From assembly GCF_001649575.2 (NCBI RefSeq), contig NC_051452.1, forward strand, positions 3,195,655 through 3,259,654: a DNA stretch of 64,000 nucleotides, in the 5' to 3' direction. Every line of letters starts with the position of its first letter. The stretch's first letter is position 1. Both the position numbers and the translations under genes were made by a program. The DNA comes from Kryptolebias marmoratus (Eukaryota; Chordata; Actinopteri; Cyprinodontiformes; Rivulidae). A model generated the notes under the pieces. The model had not been told where the DNA came from and searched no databases. It was given only the letters and a program-made list of their open reading frames with translations. Positions 50,677 to 60,002 of this stretch are shown here, in pieces.

Positions 50677-51227
50677 AAAGATTTGCAGTTTTAAAACCAT
50701 TTTTCTATAGTAGTAGTGCAGTAAATTAAACTGCAGCTTTCAGTCAATCAGATGCATTTCCTCAGCTTGAACCTTTGAACTTGTTCCTGATTGTTTCAGT
50801 TAATCGTGTCTTTCTGGGAGCAACACGAGCTAAAATAAACCCCACATTGTAAGATCTTGGCTGCAAACGAAATTAGGCAGAGAGAAATGCAGAGTGTGCT
50901 GTGTGAACTGCCCACTAGCACAATCCTTTCATTGTGATCAGGTTTAACTGTTACTATGGCAACAATGGGTCTCCCCCTCGCTTATCAAGAACTCGCTAAT
51001 TAGTTTGTGGACGATAATAACTTGAAGGCTTAAGGTAAGACAACCACTGCCAAGACGGTTTCGCTTCTAATTGTAAGTCCTAATTGAGACTCTGAAGTGT
51101 TGTATTCCAGCAGAGGAGGAGGGGTCAAAGGTCATACATGCAGGAGCACAGAGGATTGGCAAAGGGATGCGAGAAACGACAACAAAAAAAAATAGAGAAA
51201 ATGCTCACAACCAAACACCGTAAAGCA
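50677..51227. other. Intronic sequence between transposon fragments
   Basis: No feature recognised. Confidence 0.5.
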
Positions 51228-51366
51228 GGTCCAATCACGATCAATATCTATTAAAAATGACATAAATTAATTGGTTTTAGATGTATTATGTCAAATCATT
51301 CATATAGAAATATCAATGACCTTTTCCCAGTTACAGATTATACAGAATTTAGAGCAAACAGACTTT
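51228..51366. mobile_element. hAT-type element (GGCC family), fragment in the opposite orientation
   Basis: CCAATCACGATCAATATCTA through GAGCAAACAGACTTT matches the other end of the family, but inverted relative to the fragment at 50470. It ends at a direct join with the next element. Confidence 0.85.
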
Positions 51367-51417
51367 TAGGCAACTGCAACTTTTAGGAAAATGCCCCGCG
51401 AAATCCTGGAGGGACTG
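51367..51417 (+). mobile_element. BED-finger DNA element, copy 9 (terminal 51 bp)
   Basis: GCAACTTTTAGGAAAATGCC joined to CCGCGAAATCCTGGAGGGACTG; the subterminal repeat is deleted as in copy 1. It abuts the hAT fragment with no spacer. Confidence 0.85.
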
Positions 51418-52539
51418 AATTAAAGCCGTTTATATTGTTTGTTTGTAGTAGTAATAGTAGCTGCATTGTTTTTCAATATAAACAATTCAATCATATTTGA
51501 CACATTTTTTGTTTTAATGCTATAAAACGAGGGTGTCTCAAAGCAGCCCATGCTTACCTCGAAAAGGCTCCTGTTTCACTGTCATCAGTATTCTTCCCTC
51601 TTTTATTTAATCTCCTCTCCGGCACATAAAACATCGAGCTGCATTGTTCCTGCCACTCGCAGCATGACATTTACAGTCCCACACAAAAGCAGCACAATAC
51701 ATTAATAAACACTCTTAACCAATTCAGCCGAAACGCTCACAGCGGCTGCGGCATCCAATTCGCCCTGCTGATTGCCGAGCCGGTCGCCTCTGTGGTAAAT
51801 GAAATATTTATAGAAGCTCAATAATTGAAGCCTGTTGAGTCTGGGACAGCTGTGCCTGCCAGATGTTTTAAAGGAAGAGCAAAGCAGCGAGGTGAGAGGA
51901 AGAGGAAGTGAGAAACGTGAGGGAGAGGTGAAGCAGAATCAGATAAGTGGAGTGGTCGCTGTCCCAAAATGTCTCCTTTACATGTTTCTCATCATTGTAT
52001 TTAAAATTCCACTTCCAGAATTAACATCCTTAATGTTTTTTATTAGATATGCAACGACAATTTGAACAATATTAAAGCTCGAATAAATATTAAAAGCTCT
52101 CTCGAACAGAGTAGTATTGCCTGCTGTTTGCAGATTGTATTATCTTAATTGGCAAATTATTTTTTCTCGTGGCGGTTTTGAATCCTGACTTTTTGTTTCC
52201 AGCTATTAATTACAGCCTAATGTGTTGATCTGACGCAGTAAAGAGCACAAATCTTCCTCTCTGACATGCATCTATTGATTTTCTTTTTCTCTGTTTCTAC
52301 AACAAAATAAAAATATAATGTTTGCAGTTTCCTACATGTATTTTAGAAGCATGGAGACCGGCACAACTGGCTCCAAATGGTTTGATGGAGCTGGTTTGGC
52401 CTTTGATAGTGATTTATGATTTAGATAGTTCTGCAAAATGTGTGTTTTAAAATATATGGGTACTTTGTGAAACTAAGGCTGTAAGAGAGGTACTGTCCTT
52501 TCTACACAAAAGGAAAATTTGTAATAAAACCACCTAGAT
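51418..52539. other. Intronic sequence, no gene
   Basis: No exon. The block 51600-51830 is of balanced composition and non-repetitive within the window; its function is unknown. Confidence 0.45.
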
Positions 52540-53019
52540 CAGGGGGGTCAAACCCGGTGACGCAAGGGGGCCAAAATTAAAAATTTGGTCCAAGCCAAGG
52601 ACTAATCACAATCAATATTTATTAAAAATTACATAAATTAATTGGTTTTAGATGTATTATGTCAAATTAGTCATTCATATAGAAATATCAATGACCTTCT
52701 CCCAGTTACAGATTATACAGAATTTAGAGCAAACAGACTTTAATGAACACAGACAAATAGATCAAACTTCATCATTAGCTGTCATTTCTTACGCCTCACT
52801 CAGCTTTTAAATGAAGTTTTTAACATTAAAACAGACAAAAACCTGATCATACAGAAATTAAAACTATATATTGTTGGCTTCTAAGTCACTGTCAGAGAAA
52901 ACTTCAGTTTTTTTAAGCAAAATAAGAATCAGAGACTCGATCTGAACCAGACTAGAGGACCGGATGAGATGTTACAGAGGGCCGGATCTGGCCCGCGGGC
53001 CTTGACTTTGACCCGTGTG
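52540..53019. mobile_element. hAT-type element (GGCC family), full length with perfect TSD
   Basis: Begins CAGGGGGGTCAAACCCGG and ends GACTTTGACCCGTGTG. It is bracketed by identical 8-mers ACCTAGAT at 52532-52539 and 53020-53027. This fixes the family as a hAT-type DNA transposon derivative of about 480 bp. No transposase is encoded. Confidence 0.95.
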
Positions 53020-53027
53020 ACCTAGAT

Positions 53028-54009
53028 GTTGGTTAACTCAACTGAACTGCTGTGTAGTCTTTAAATTTCATGGATGTCCACGTTTATGCTTAATATTCCG
53101 CTCTACGTACACGTATTGATCGATTCCCTGGAGTAAATCATCCTGAGCAGGTTAGCCATGCCGTTACCATGGCGATTCCTTCCTACATCGATGTGAGACA
53201 GTATTCTGATAGCAGGAGCTCGTAGTTGGCCCAACACAACCATTTAAAAAAATTTTTTTTACACATAACTGTCTGAAACACCAGTCAACTATTTATGAGT
53301 TCATCAAGGTTTAAATTTAGGCCTTATTGCGTTTTTACGCTCAAAATAGACACATTTTCCAATATATGGAATAGAAATCCATTTGCATAACATGAAAATT
53401 TTGATTAACGATTTATACTTGCTGGGGAAAAAATCAAATTTGTCACAGTTCTATTGATTTTGTTTATAATTAAGCTCTTCTGTTCGTTTAATTATGTCAA
53501 CTTCTTGTTACAGTTTGATGTATTTTCATTTATTCAACAAGCCTGTCTTAAGAAACACAAAAAAGTACTTCCTGCTACGGCACTTTTGTTCCACTGGATT
53601 GTTTACTTATTAAAAGAAGAAATGTTCACCAAGGGGAACGAGTGAACTGAATTAAAATGGGTCTAAAAGCTAAAACTTTAGCTAAAATTCCCCTAAAATG
53701 TTGTTTATCCATTCCAGATTTATCTATTTGTGAAATAAAACAATCATGAGAAAATCTTAACCTTCCAGAAGAATTTTTAATTTATCCATTTAGGGTTTTT
53801 CAGTGATCATTTATAGCCTTATTATGATGTCTTATTAAAAAGGCACCAATGATTTTTAAGTTTTGGTCTATTAAAGACTGGTCTATAGCTTTAGAGGAAA
53901 AAAAGACTCAGAAGTTTGTTTTAGTTGATGGTTAAGCATAGTTACAGCTCTCTTTGGTTGACTTAATGACAAAAATATAACCATGAATGTAGTGATTGTG
54001 TACTTTATT
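53028..54009. other. AT-rich intronic sequence, no gene
   Basis: Nothing recognised. Confidence 0.5.
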
Positions 54010-54706
54010 CAGTCCCTGCAGGATTTCACGGGCATTTTTTGTGATTTTTGCGGCTAAAATGCCTGATTTCGCAGGGCATTTTCCTAAAAGTTGTGATTTT
54101 TTTTAACTAAAATCAACAAACAACCATAACTTTTAATATCTAAACCAAAAATCCTTCCTAGTTTTGTAAGATAATTCCCAACAAACATTGACATTCTCAA
54201 AAGGTGCTTTATTTGAGAACTTTGATAGCTTCTAAACTGACATTCATGAGCATTTCTGGATTGTCCCTGGTCTGCAGCTCTCCTCACATNNNNNNNNNNN
54301 NNNNNNNNNNNNNNNNNNNNNNNNNNNNNNNNNNNNNNNNNNNNNNNNNNNNNNNNNNNNNNNNNNNNNGCAGCTGGGGAGGAAACTGGTTTGCTGAAAT
54401 CTTTGTGGGCAAATGTGAAGCATTAGCGCACATTTTGGCTTCGGTCGCTGCTCCTGCACGCTCCCGGCATTCTGATGTTAACAGGAAGTGACGTCACGTG
54501 TCTTCTTCATGAGTTATTTGGGCTTATTTTGTATTCCTCGCTACACAAACCCACAAAGAAGAGACTAGACTGCAGAAACGGTGGGGAATCACTTTAGAAA
54601 CAATAAATATTGGGTTAAAGTTGCAGGAAAGTTGCGATTTCACTGGGTTTGCTTGATTTTGCGTTAATAGTTGAGATCGCAACATCGCAAAATCCTGGAG
54701 GGACTG
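54010..54706 (-). mobile_element. BED-finger DNA element, copy 10 (both ends intact)
   Basis: CAGTCCCTGCAGGATTTCAC to AAATCCTGGAGGGACTG, 697 bp including gap 54290-54369. It lies about 340 bp upstream of the IL1RAPL exon. A short deletion removed the CGGTGTTTTGGGCAAAG block near the right end. Confidence 0.93.
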
Positions 54707-55015
54707 AATATTATGTCTGACATTTGATATGTTGAGTTTATTATTACAATGCAAAAGGAAAGTGGGTCAGTTGAGTGCTTCTCCACCATCCTAACATTTT
54801 ATATACTGAACCAAAGCTTACTCAGTTTCTGTTTTTAAATTTATTACAGCTTCATTGTAAAGGTGACAGTTTGGTTTCTGTGTTGGAGGAGAAATATATA
54901 TTTATTGGTGATGCATGGGTAATGTTGGCTGTTTAGCCTTTTCCCGAGTAAACATCTTTCCTGCTGTGCTTAGCCGTGATTTAAACAGGTTTTGCAAATC
55001 TTCCCGTCTCATGTC
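54707..55015. other. Intron immediately upstream of the exon
   Basis: No repeat recognised. An incidental open frame begins at 54915 and runs into the exon, but is interrupted by the splice acceptor. Confidence 0.6.
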
Positions 55016-55041
55016 CTGTTTCTCTTCTCGTCTTTTTCCAG
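55016..55041 (+). promoter_or_regulatory. Splice acceptor with polypyrimidine tract
   Basis: A run of mostly T and C (CTGTTTCTCTTCTCG then TCTTTTTCCAG) ends in AG directly before the conserved Ig coding sequence. The reading frame happens to stay open upstream to about 54915, but those residues are not family-like, which fixes the exon start here. Confidence 0.85.
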
Positions 55042-55321
55042 TGGAAGGCTGCACAGATTGGTCCGTGGACTACCTGAAATACAAAGTGCTTCTGGGGGAG
55101 CCTGTCCGGATTAAGTGTGCTTTATTCTATGGATATATCCGGGCCAACTACAGCCATGCACAGAGCACGGGACTTAGCCTGATGTGGTACAAAAGTGCAG
55201 GGCACGGCGATTTCGAGGAGCCCATCAGTTTTGACGGCGCCAGGATGAGCAAAGAGGAAGACGCTATATGGTTCCGACCAGCTGAGCTGGACGACGTGGG
55301 CTACTATTCCTGTGTTTTAAG
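55042..55321 (+). CDS. il1rapl1: IL1RAPL1-like receptor, internal exon encoding the first Ig domain
   Basis: This is an internal coding exon of an interleukin-1 receptor accessory protein-like receptor. These are single-pass neuronal membrane proteins with three extracellular Ig domains and a cytoplasmic TIR domain; IL1RAPL1 acts in synapse formation by binding presynaptic PTP-delta. A pyrimidine-rich tract and AG at 55040-55041 precede the exon, and AAG|GTACGT ends it (donor GT at 55322). The 280 bp are 2 nt of a split codon, 92 whole codons (starting [10 protein letters not shown]) and 2 nt of an arginine codon, so the introns are phase 1 and phase 2. Visible Ig features, counted from that E: Cys3, Cys25 ([13 protein letters not shown]), a sequon at Asn35, the core Trp48 (LMWYK), and the D-x-G-x-Y-x-C motif at 84-90. 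[10 protein letters not shown] and [10 protein letters not shown] resemble remembered IL1RAPL1 more than IL1RAPL2. The frame is intact. Family assignment is firm; paralogue choice is inferred without a search. Confidence 0.93.
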
Positions 55322-55327
55322 GTACGT
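55319..55327 (+). promoter_or_regulatory. Splice donor AAG|GTACGT
   Basis: The donor consensus follows the codons for YYSCVL and splits the next arginine codon after AG. Known IL1RAPL proteins continue here with Arg-Asn-Ser-Thr from the following exon. Downstream the open frame reads a few unrelated residues and stops. Confidence 0.85.
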
Positions 55328-56330
55328 TTGTTTTATCTAAGTCAGCAAAACCTGCAAACCCAGTGTTTTCCTGGTTATTTTCTCCAGCTGTGTGTCTGTA
55401 AATAGCATTGTCTGGATTCCTTTGGACATTTAAAAACACTGCATGAAGGATCTCTAATGAAGTCGATCTCCAGCTAAAAGGGTGCTCGTCAATGGCCCAC
55501 AGAGCCGTGCCTGTCAGGCTTTGCTGCATCATTTTATCTGTTAAATTACTATTTTTTTATTATTTCCCACTTGAGGCCAACGGTGAATCTATAATCCTTT
55601 GGTCCTGACAAGTCGTCTTGTCTTGAGATGAAAGACAACGAACGGTAATTCAGCACAGACAGAAGCTGCTGAGATGAAAGACGAAAAAGTAAACTATATC
55701 GTCCTTTTTCACCTAAATGCATGTTGAAGGTAGACAATTGTTTTATTTATAAGTTGGATTATGTGGGGAAAAAAATCACTCGAATGTTCTTTTTTTTTCA
55801 GCCACAAAAGAAAAGGAACTTTATTGTAGCCTCCTTTTATGATTCGCTTTGGGGCATTTAGCTAAAAAGAACAAATGATGTCCACTTGAGGCATAGCGTT
55901 TAGCACAGGTTTCCTTGTGTTTCACAAGCTCTATTACTATTCCACACCATTAGCACTCTTCCCCTTCGACGTGGCAGCCGCCGTGAATAGAAACAGGCCG
56001 CGCCAGTCCAACAATTCTCCATTCACTCGTGTTGGCAGCGGTTTCTGGAGGCAGACAATCAGTCAGCTCCGAGCTATTGTGTAATCACACAGAAAGTAGA
56101 GGCTTGAGATTTGATTTGGACGAGCACAGTTGCTTTGTCGCCACTCTCTACCTTGAAGAACACTTATTTGCCTGTAAGGAGGGGAAAATAGGACCATTCC
56201 CGACCATTTCTTCACGTTTTTTTTTTGCTTTCTGCAGATTTTTGCATTGTAGAATCAAGAGTGAGTAAACTTTCTCATGCATTTAATCTTTAATTGAATG
56301 CAAATGGAACCAAACAACTAAACAACAATT
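55328..56330. other. Intron immediately downstream of the exon
   Basis: No repeat or second exon recognised; nothing resembling the NSTYC start of the next family exon was seen. Confidence 0.5.
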
Positions 56331-56970
56331 AATCCGTGTACGGTTCGTTCTTTGGTTTTTTTTTCGTTTCAAAGTAAAACTGCAAAAACAAAACAAGCAT
56401 GTGTTTTCTTTGTTTTTTCGTTTTTAAAACGAAATTAGAAAAACGGCAATTGCTGCAATGGTTAAACCAAAGACGAGCTTTTATTTTGTTGTTAATTCAA
56501 CGGGATCTTATGGCGGAACCGGAAATGAAGACCTGAACTCCCGGCAGTCACCAGCAGGTGGCGGTAATGTCCTGATTTAATGACTTCCTTGGAATATGAA
56601 AGAAATCTTGTTGACGGTAAGATCATCAGCTCTCAATGAAATGCGTCGATTCCTTCAAAATAAGACAAACGGATCCATTTTTAAACTGGTGGATTCTGAA
56701 GCGCTAACTGAAAAAGTTCTTTTTCTGGTGGATTTTAAAGAAACTGAAGGCGTACTTTACCGCCACCTGCTGGTGACTGCTGGGAGTTCAGGTCTTCATT
56801 TCCAGTTCCTCCATAAGGTCCCGTTGAAATAACAATAAAATAAAAGCTCGTCTTTGGTTTTAACCATTACAGTTAAAAAAAACAACAAAACGTACCCCTT
56901 TCTTTATTTTTGCAATTGCTGTTTTTGTAATTTCGTTTTAAAAACGAAAAAACAAAAAACACATGCTGGT
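56331..56970 (+). mobile_element. Foldback element, copy 2 (right end missing)
   Basis: Same family as 1759-2453 with its unique core inverted. It starts AATCCGTGTACGGTTCGTTC and loses the right terminus after AAACACATGCTGGT, where a mariner-like end begins. The core frame (56596-56832) encodes nearly the same peptide as copy 1, for example SALNEMRRFLQNKTNGSIFK. Confidence 0.85.
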
Positions 56971-57062
56971 TACATATACTAATGTGCCACAAACAGGAAG
57001 TTAATATCACCAACCATTCCCGTTAAATGAAGGTGTATCCGTTTAAATGGCCGACCCTGTAC
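56971..57062. mobile_element. Mariner-like element, right-end fragment
   Basis: CATATACTAATGTGCCACAA through GGCCGACCCTGTA matches the right terminus of 31024-31848 and ends in TA. It is fused to the truncated foldback element. Confidence 0.88.
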
Positions 57063-57379
57063 ATAAATAACCTGAAGTGAATTTGGTGATGACTTGTAAG
57101 GCTTCTGTTGGCGACGAATCACAAATGGCATTCACCAGGGTCTTTACAAAATGCCCCCGAAACGTTAACAAGTGTTTTCTCGAGTGTCAGAGTCGTTTCA
57201 GGGCATCGGGAACTATTCTCGGTTCCGTTTCAGCAGGAAACGTGAGACGAGTTTGGGAGTTTTTGACAGCCCGTGAGCTGTGACCGACAGGAGACGCAGT
57301 TTAGACACTTTGTGACCAAATTGTGACATAAACAATTTGCATGTTAGTCAAAAGAAAGTCATGAGAATCTTCTTTTTCT
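57063..57379. other. Intronic sequence, no gene
   Basis: Nothing recognised. Confidence 0.5.
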
Positions 57380-57715
57380 TTCATCAGTTCCCTTTTCAGT
57401 CGCCACAGCGAGTCATCCTCTTCCATCTAACTCTGTCCTCTGTCCTCACTCCAACTACCTCCATGTCCTCTCTAACTGCATCCATAGATCTCCTCTTTGT
57501 CTCTAACATCCTTCTGTCCCTCCTCTGGACATGTCCAAACCATCTCAGTCTGTCCTCTGTGTCTCTAACATACTTCTGTCCCTCCTCTGGACATGTCCAA
57601 ACCATCTCTAACTTCATCTCCCAGTCCTTCAACCCATGCTGGACCTCTGATGTCCTCATTCCTAATCCTGTCCATCCTCGTCCCTCCCAATGAGTCTCAT
57701 GAGAATCTTGCAATT
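57380..57715 (-). pseudogene. LINE (RTE-like) ORF C-terminal relic
   Basis: The minus strand encodes DRLRWFGHVQRRDRRMLETK, then DAVREDMEVVGVRTEDRVRW and KRMTRCGD. This RWFGHVQRR ... EDRVRWR-M-RCGDP pattern is the characteristic C-terminus of RTE-like LINE reverse-transcriptase proteins. A 62-bp internal duplication (57499-57560 and 57561-57607, GTCTCTAACATNCTTCTGTC) repeats the WFGHV region. The rest of the element is absent (5' truncation). Confidence 0.82.
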
Positions 57716-58921
57716 TGTTCAGTTTTGTTCAGTTTAGCCTCCAAATAGTCACTAAGAGTCAAACTGCAGTGAGATACTGTTTGACTATTATTTCCCCATT
57801 TGACTACCCGCTTTCCAAACCGTAACTTTTACATTATTTGTAATGTAGAGCCTTGGTTAAATCCTTTATGACAATTATAAACCATTCGCTAATAAACACA
57901 TCTTTATGATAATGTACATTTAGTTTGTTAGTTTGTCCTTAGCATATATGACCAAAATTGAGCATTGTATTGAATTTTCCCATAGAATTTTATCCGATAT
58001 ATTCATTTAACTCATTCAAAAAGGATAAAAATCGGTATCCATTTGTCACAGGGTGTTTACTGTCAGCTGTGTAACACTTGAGTTAAGGAAATGGCCTGAA
58101 TGGTGTAGGGAGTTGCACATGCTTGATTATATAGTAATAACTTATTAACCTTGTAGGTAAAGGGCGTTTTCTCGTGACTGGCTCATTAGCCAGCTCTATC
58201 CGGTGACATACGGTGCCGTTTGAAAAGAGGAAGGCTTCCTGAACGCTGTTAGCGTGCACGATGATTGTTTTACTGCAGGTTTCGGTTTTACTCAACATTG
58301 GACATTAAGTCAAACTTGCAAGACCTGATATATTATAAATGGCAGCCTCAAATCAGAGATCAAATAGGAATCCTGCAGTACTTCTGGAGTAATAACACTT
58401 GAAGCAGTGTGTAACGGGCACTTACTTTGACGTATTCTCCTCGTCCCTTCGGTTGAAGGTCGACGACATGGATTCGTCCCGTTTTCCCAGCCGCGCCGCA
58501 GCACGTTTAGCTCCGGCGTCGGCGGTGACTCACTTGATTTCCCAGGAACCGCAGCCAAAGCGAGAGGATTGCTCTTCTGCTTTGTCTCTGGAGCGCGGCT
58601 CCTATAGATGATCGGCGCGCTCGCGTTAACGTCTTGGGTTTGGATTAGCCTCACTGTTTGAAATACAAAAGGCTCCTGGAGAATTAAAGCGCTCTGAATC
58701 CCAGAATAACAATAAATCATCTCTCTGAGGAAACATTTCATTCAGAGTTTCCCTGATGTTCATTTCTCAAAGTGAATGTTGATAAAGACTCGGTACCCAT
58801 GTCTTTTTCTTAATACAGTTTTGTGACAATAGTTTATTTGCTCGAAGAGAAAGCATTTTGCAGATTAAACTGTTTTATATGAATTCCCATTGATTTCTAT
58901 CTTATGAAATATTACATAAAT
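57716..58921. other. Intronic sequence, no gene
   Basis: Contains a GC-rich block at 58430-58630 and a 143-codon minus-strand open frame (58310-58741) with no recognisable domain. Confidence 0.45.
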
Positions 58922-59611
58922 CAGTCTCTCCAGGATTTCGCAGGCCTTTTTTGTGATTGTTGCGGCTAAAATGCCTGATTTCACGGGGCATTTTCCTAAA
59001 AGTTGTGATTTATTTTTGCTAAAATCAATAAACAACCATAACTTTTAATATCTAAACCAAAACTCCTTCCTAGTTTTGTAAGATAATTCCCAACAAACAT
59101 TGACATTCTCAAAAGGTGCTTTATTTGAGAACTTTGATAGCTTCTAAACTGACATTCATGAGCATTTCTGGATTGTCCCTGGTCTGCAGCTCTCCTCACA
59201 TGTTTTGCAGACACAAAGTGTTTGTCGATGCGTTTATGTTCCATGATTACACTGCAGGACGTGCAAAACAGCTGCAGCTGGGGAGGAAACTGGTTTGCTG
59301 AAATCTTTGTGGGCAAATGTGAAGCATTAGCGCACATTTTGGCTTCGGTCGCTGCTCCTGCACGCTCCCGGCATTCTGATGTTAACAGGAAGTGACGTCA
59401 CGTGTCTTCTTCCTGAGTTATTTGGGNTTATTTTGTATTCCACGCTACNCAAACCCACAAAGAAGAGACTAGACCNCAGAAACGGTGGCGAATCACTTNT
59501 AGAAACAATAAATATTGGGTTAAAGTTGCGGGAAAGTTGCGGTGTTTTGGGCAAAGTTGCGATTTTGCGGGGTTTGCTTGATTTTGCGTTAATAGTTGCG
59601 ATCGCAACATA
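58922..59611 (-). mobile_element. BED-finger DNA element, copy 11 (gap-free reference copy)
   Basis: The only copy without a large gap, with four scattered Ns. The left end is CAGTCTCTCCAGGATTTCGC with the subterminal repeat; the right outer 25 bp are replaced by the duplicated flank. It shows the internal order: terminal repeat, finger reading frame, a GAAGTGACGTCACGTGTC block, then a run of AAGTTGC repeats before the other end. Confidence 0.92.
58996..59337 (-). CDS. CGGBP1/BED-like zinc-finger ORF inside the transposon
   Basis: This is a 113-codon open frame carried by the element, not a host gene. Cys25-x2-Cys28-x11-His40-x5-His46 (LFCTSCSVIMEHKRIDKHFV, then SAKH) fits a BED-type finger. 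The LFCTSC...H-x5-H layout recalls the hAT-derived protein CGGBP1. A basic linker (VRRAADQ) and a conserved SQIKHLLRMSMFVGNYLTKL segment follow. No transposase catalytic core is present, so it is a remnant of the DNA-binding end of a transposase or a captured binding domain. Expression is unknown. Confidence 0.5.
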   Translation of the reverse strand: MCANASHLPTKISANQFPPQLQLFCTSCSVIMEHKRIDKHFVSAKHVRRAADQGQSRNAHECQFRSYQSSQIKHLLRMSMFVGNYLTKLGRSFGLDIKSYGCLLILAKINHNF

Positions 59612-60002
59612 AATAAATAAACCCATTTGAGTGATTTCATCTAACAGTGCCTGGAAGTTATTTTGCTGCCACAACAATCTTGAGGAATACATTTTCACCT
59701 GGGGATAAATATAAATTCATAACCATTAATTAATATTACTCATTGATTATAAAAACTGAGCCTTTTTTTAAAAAAAACACTTTGAAGCTGAGGCTATGAT
59801 TCCTTTTTTCTTTTCTGGATGCATTTATAAAGACCAAGGTGGAATGGAGGGATGAAGTCACCTTGTTGCCGTTACGCCTCTGAGCCACTAAGGGAGGTAG
59901 TCACAGAGCTGAAATGGTGGATATAGATAAGTGTAAGCCTGCATCATGTACCATTTTGGGAAAACACCTGAAGTTGGTGGGGATTGAGAAGCGAGGGGTC
60001 TG

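Larger units (their letters stand above)
58922..60002 (-). repeat. Right arm of the large inverted duplication
   Basis: Comprises a BED-finger element broken at GATCGCAACAT and 390 bp of flank (ATAAATAAACCCATTTGAG to CCTGAAGTTGGTGGGG). It is the reverse complement of the left arm at 43618-44743. Similarity ends near 60002. Confidence 0.88.

Noticed and set aside
54915..55340. 141-codon frame read as a complete protein
   Set aside because: Only residues within 55042-55321 match the receptor family; the N-terminal part is intron and the last codons follow the splice donor.
58310..58741. 143-codon minus-strand open frame in a GC-rich block
   Set aside because: No recognisable family, no motif and no support from splice context; most likely chance in GC-rich DNA.
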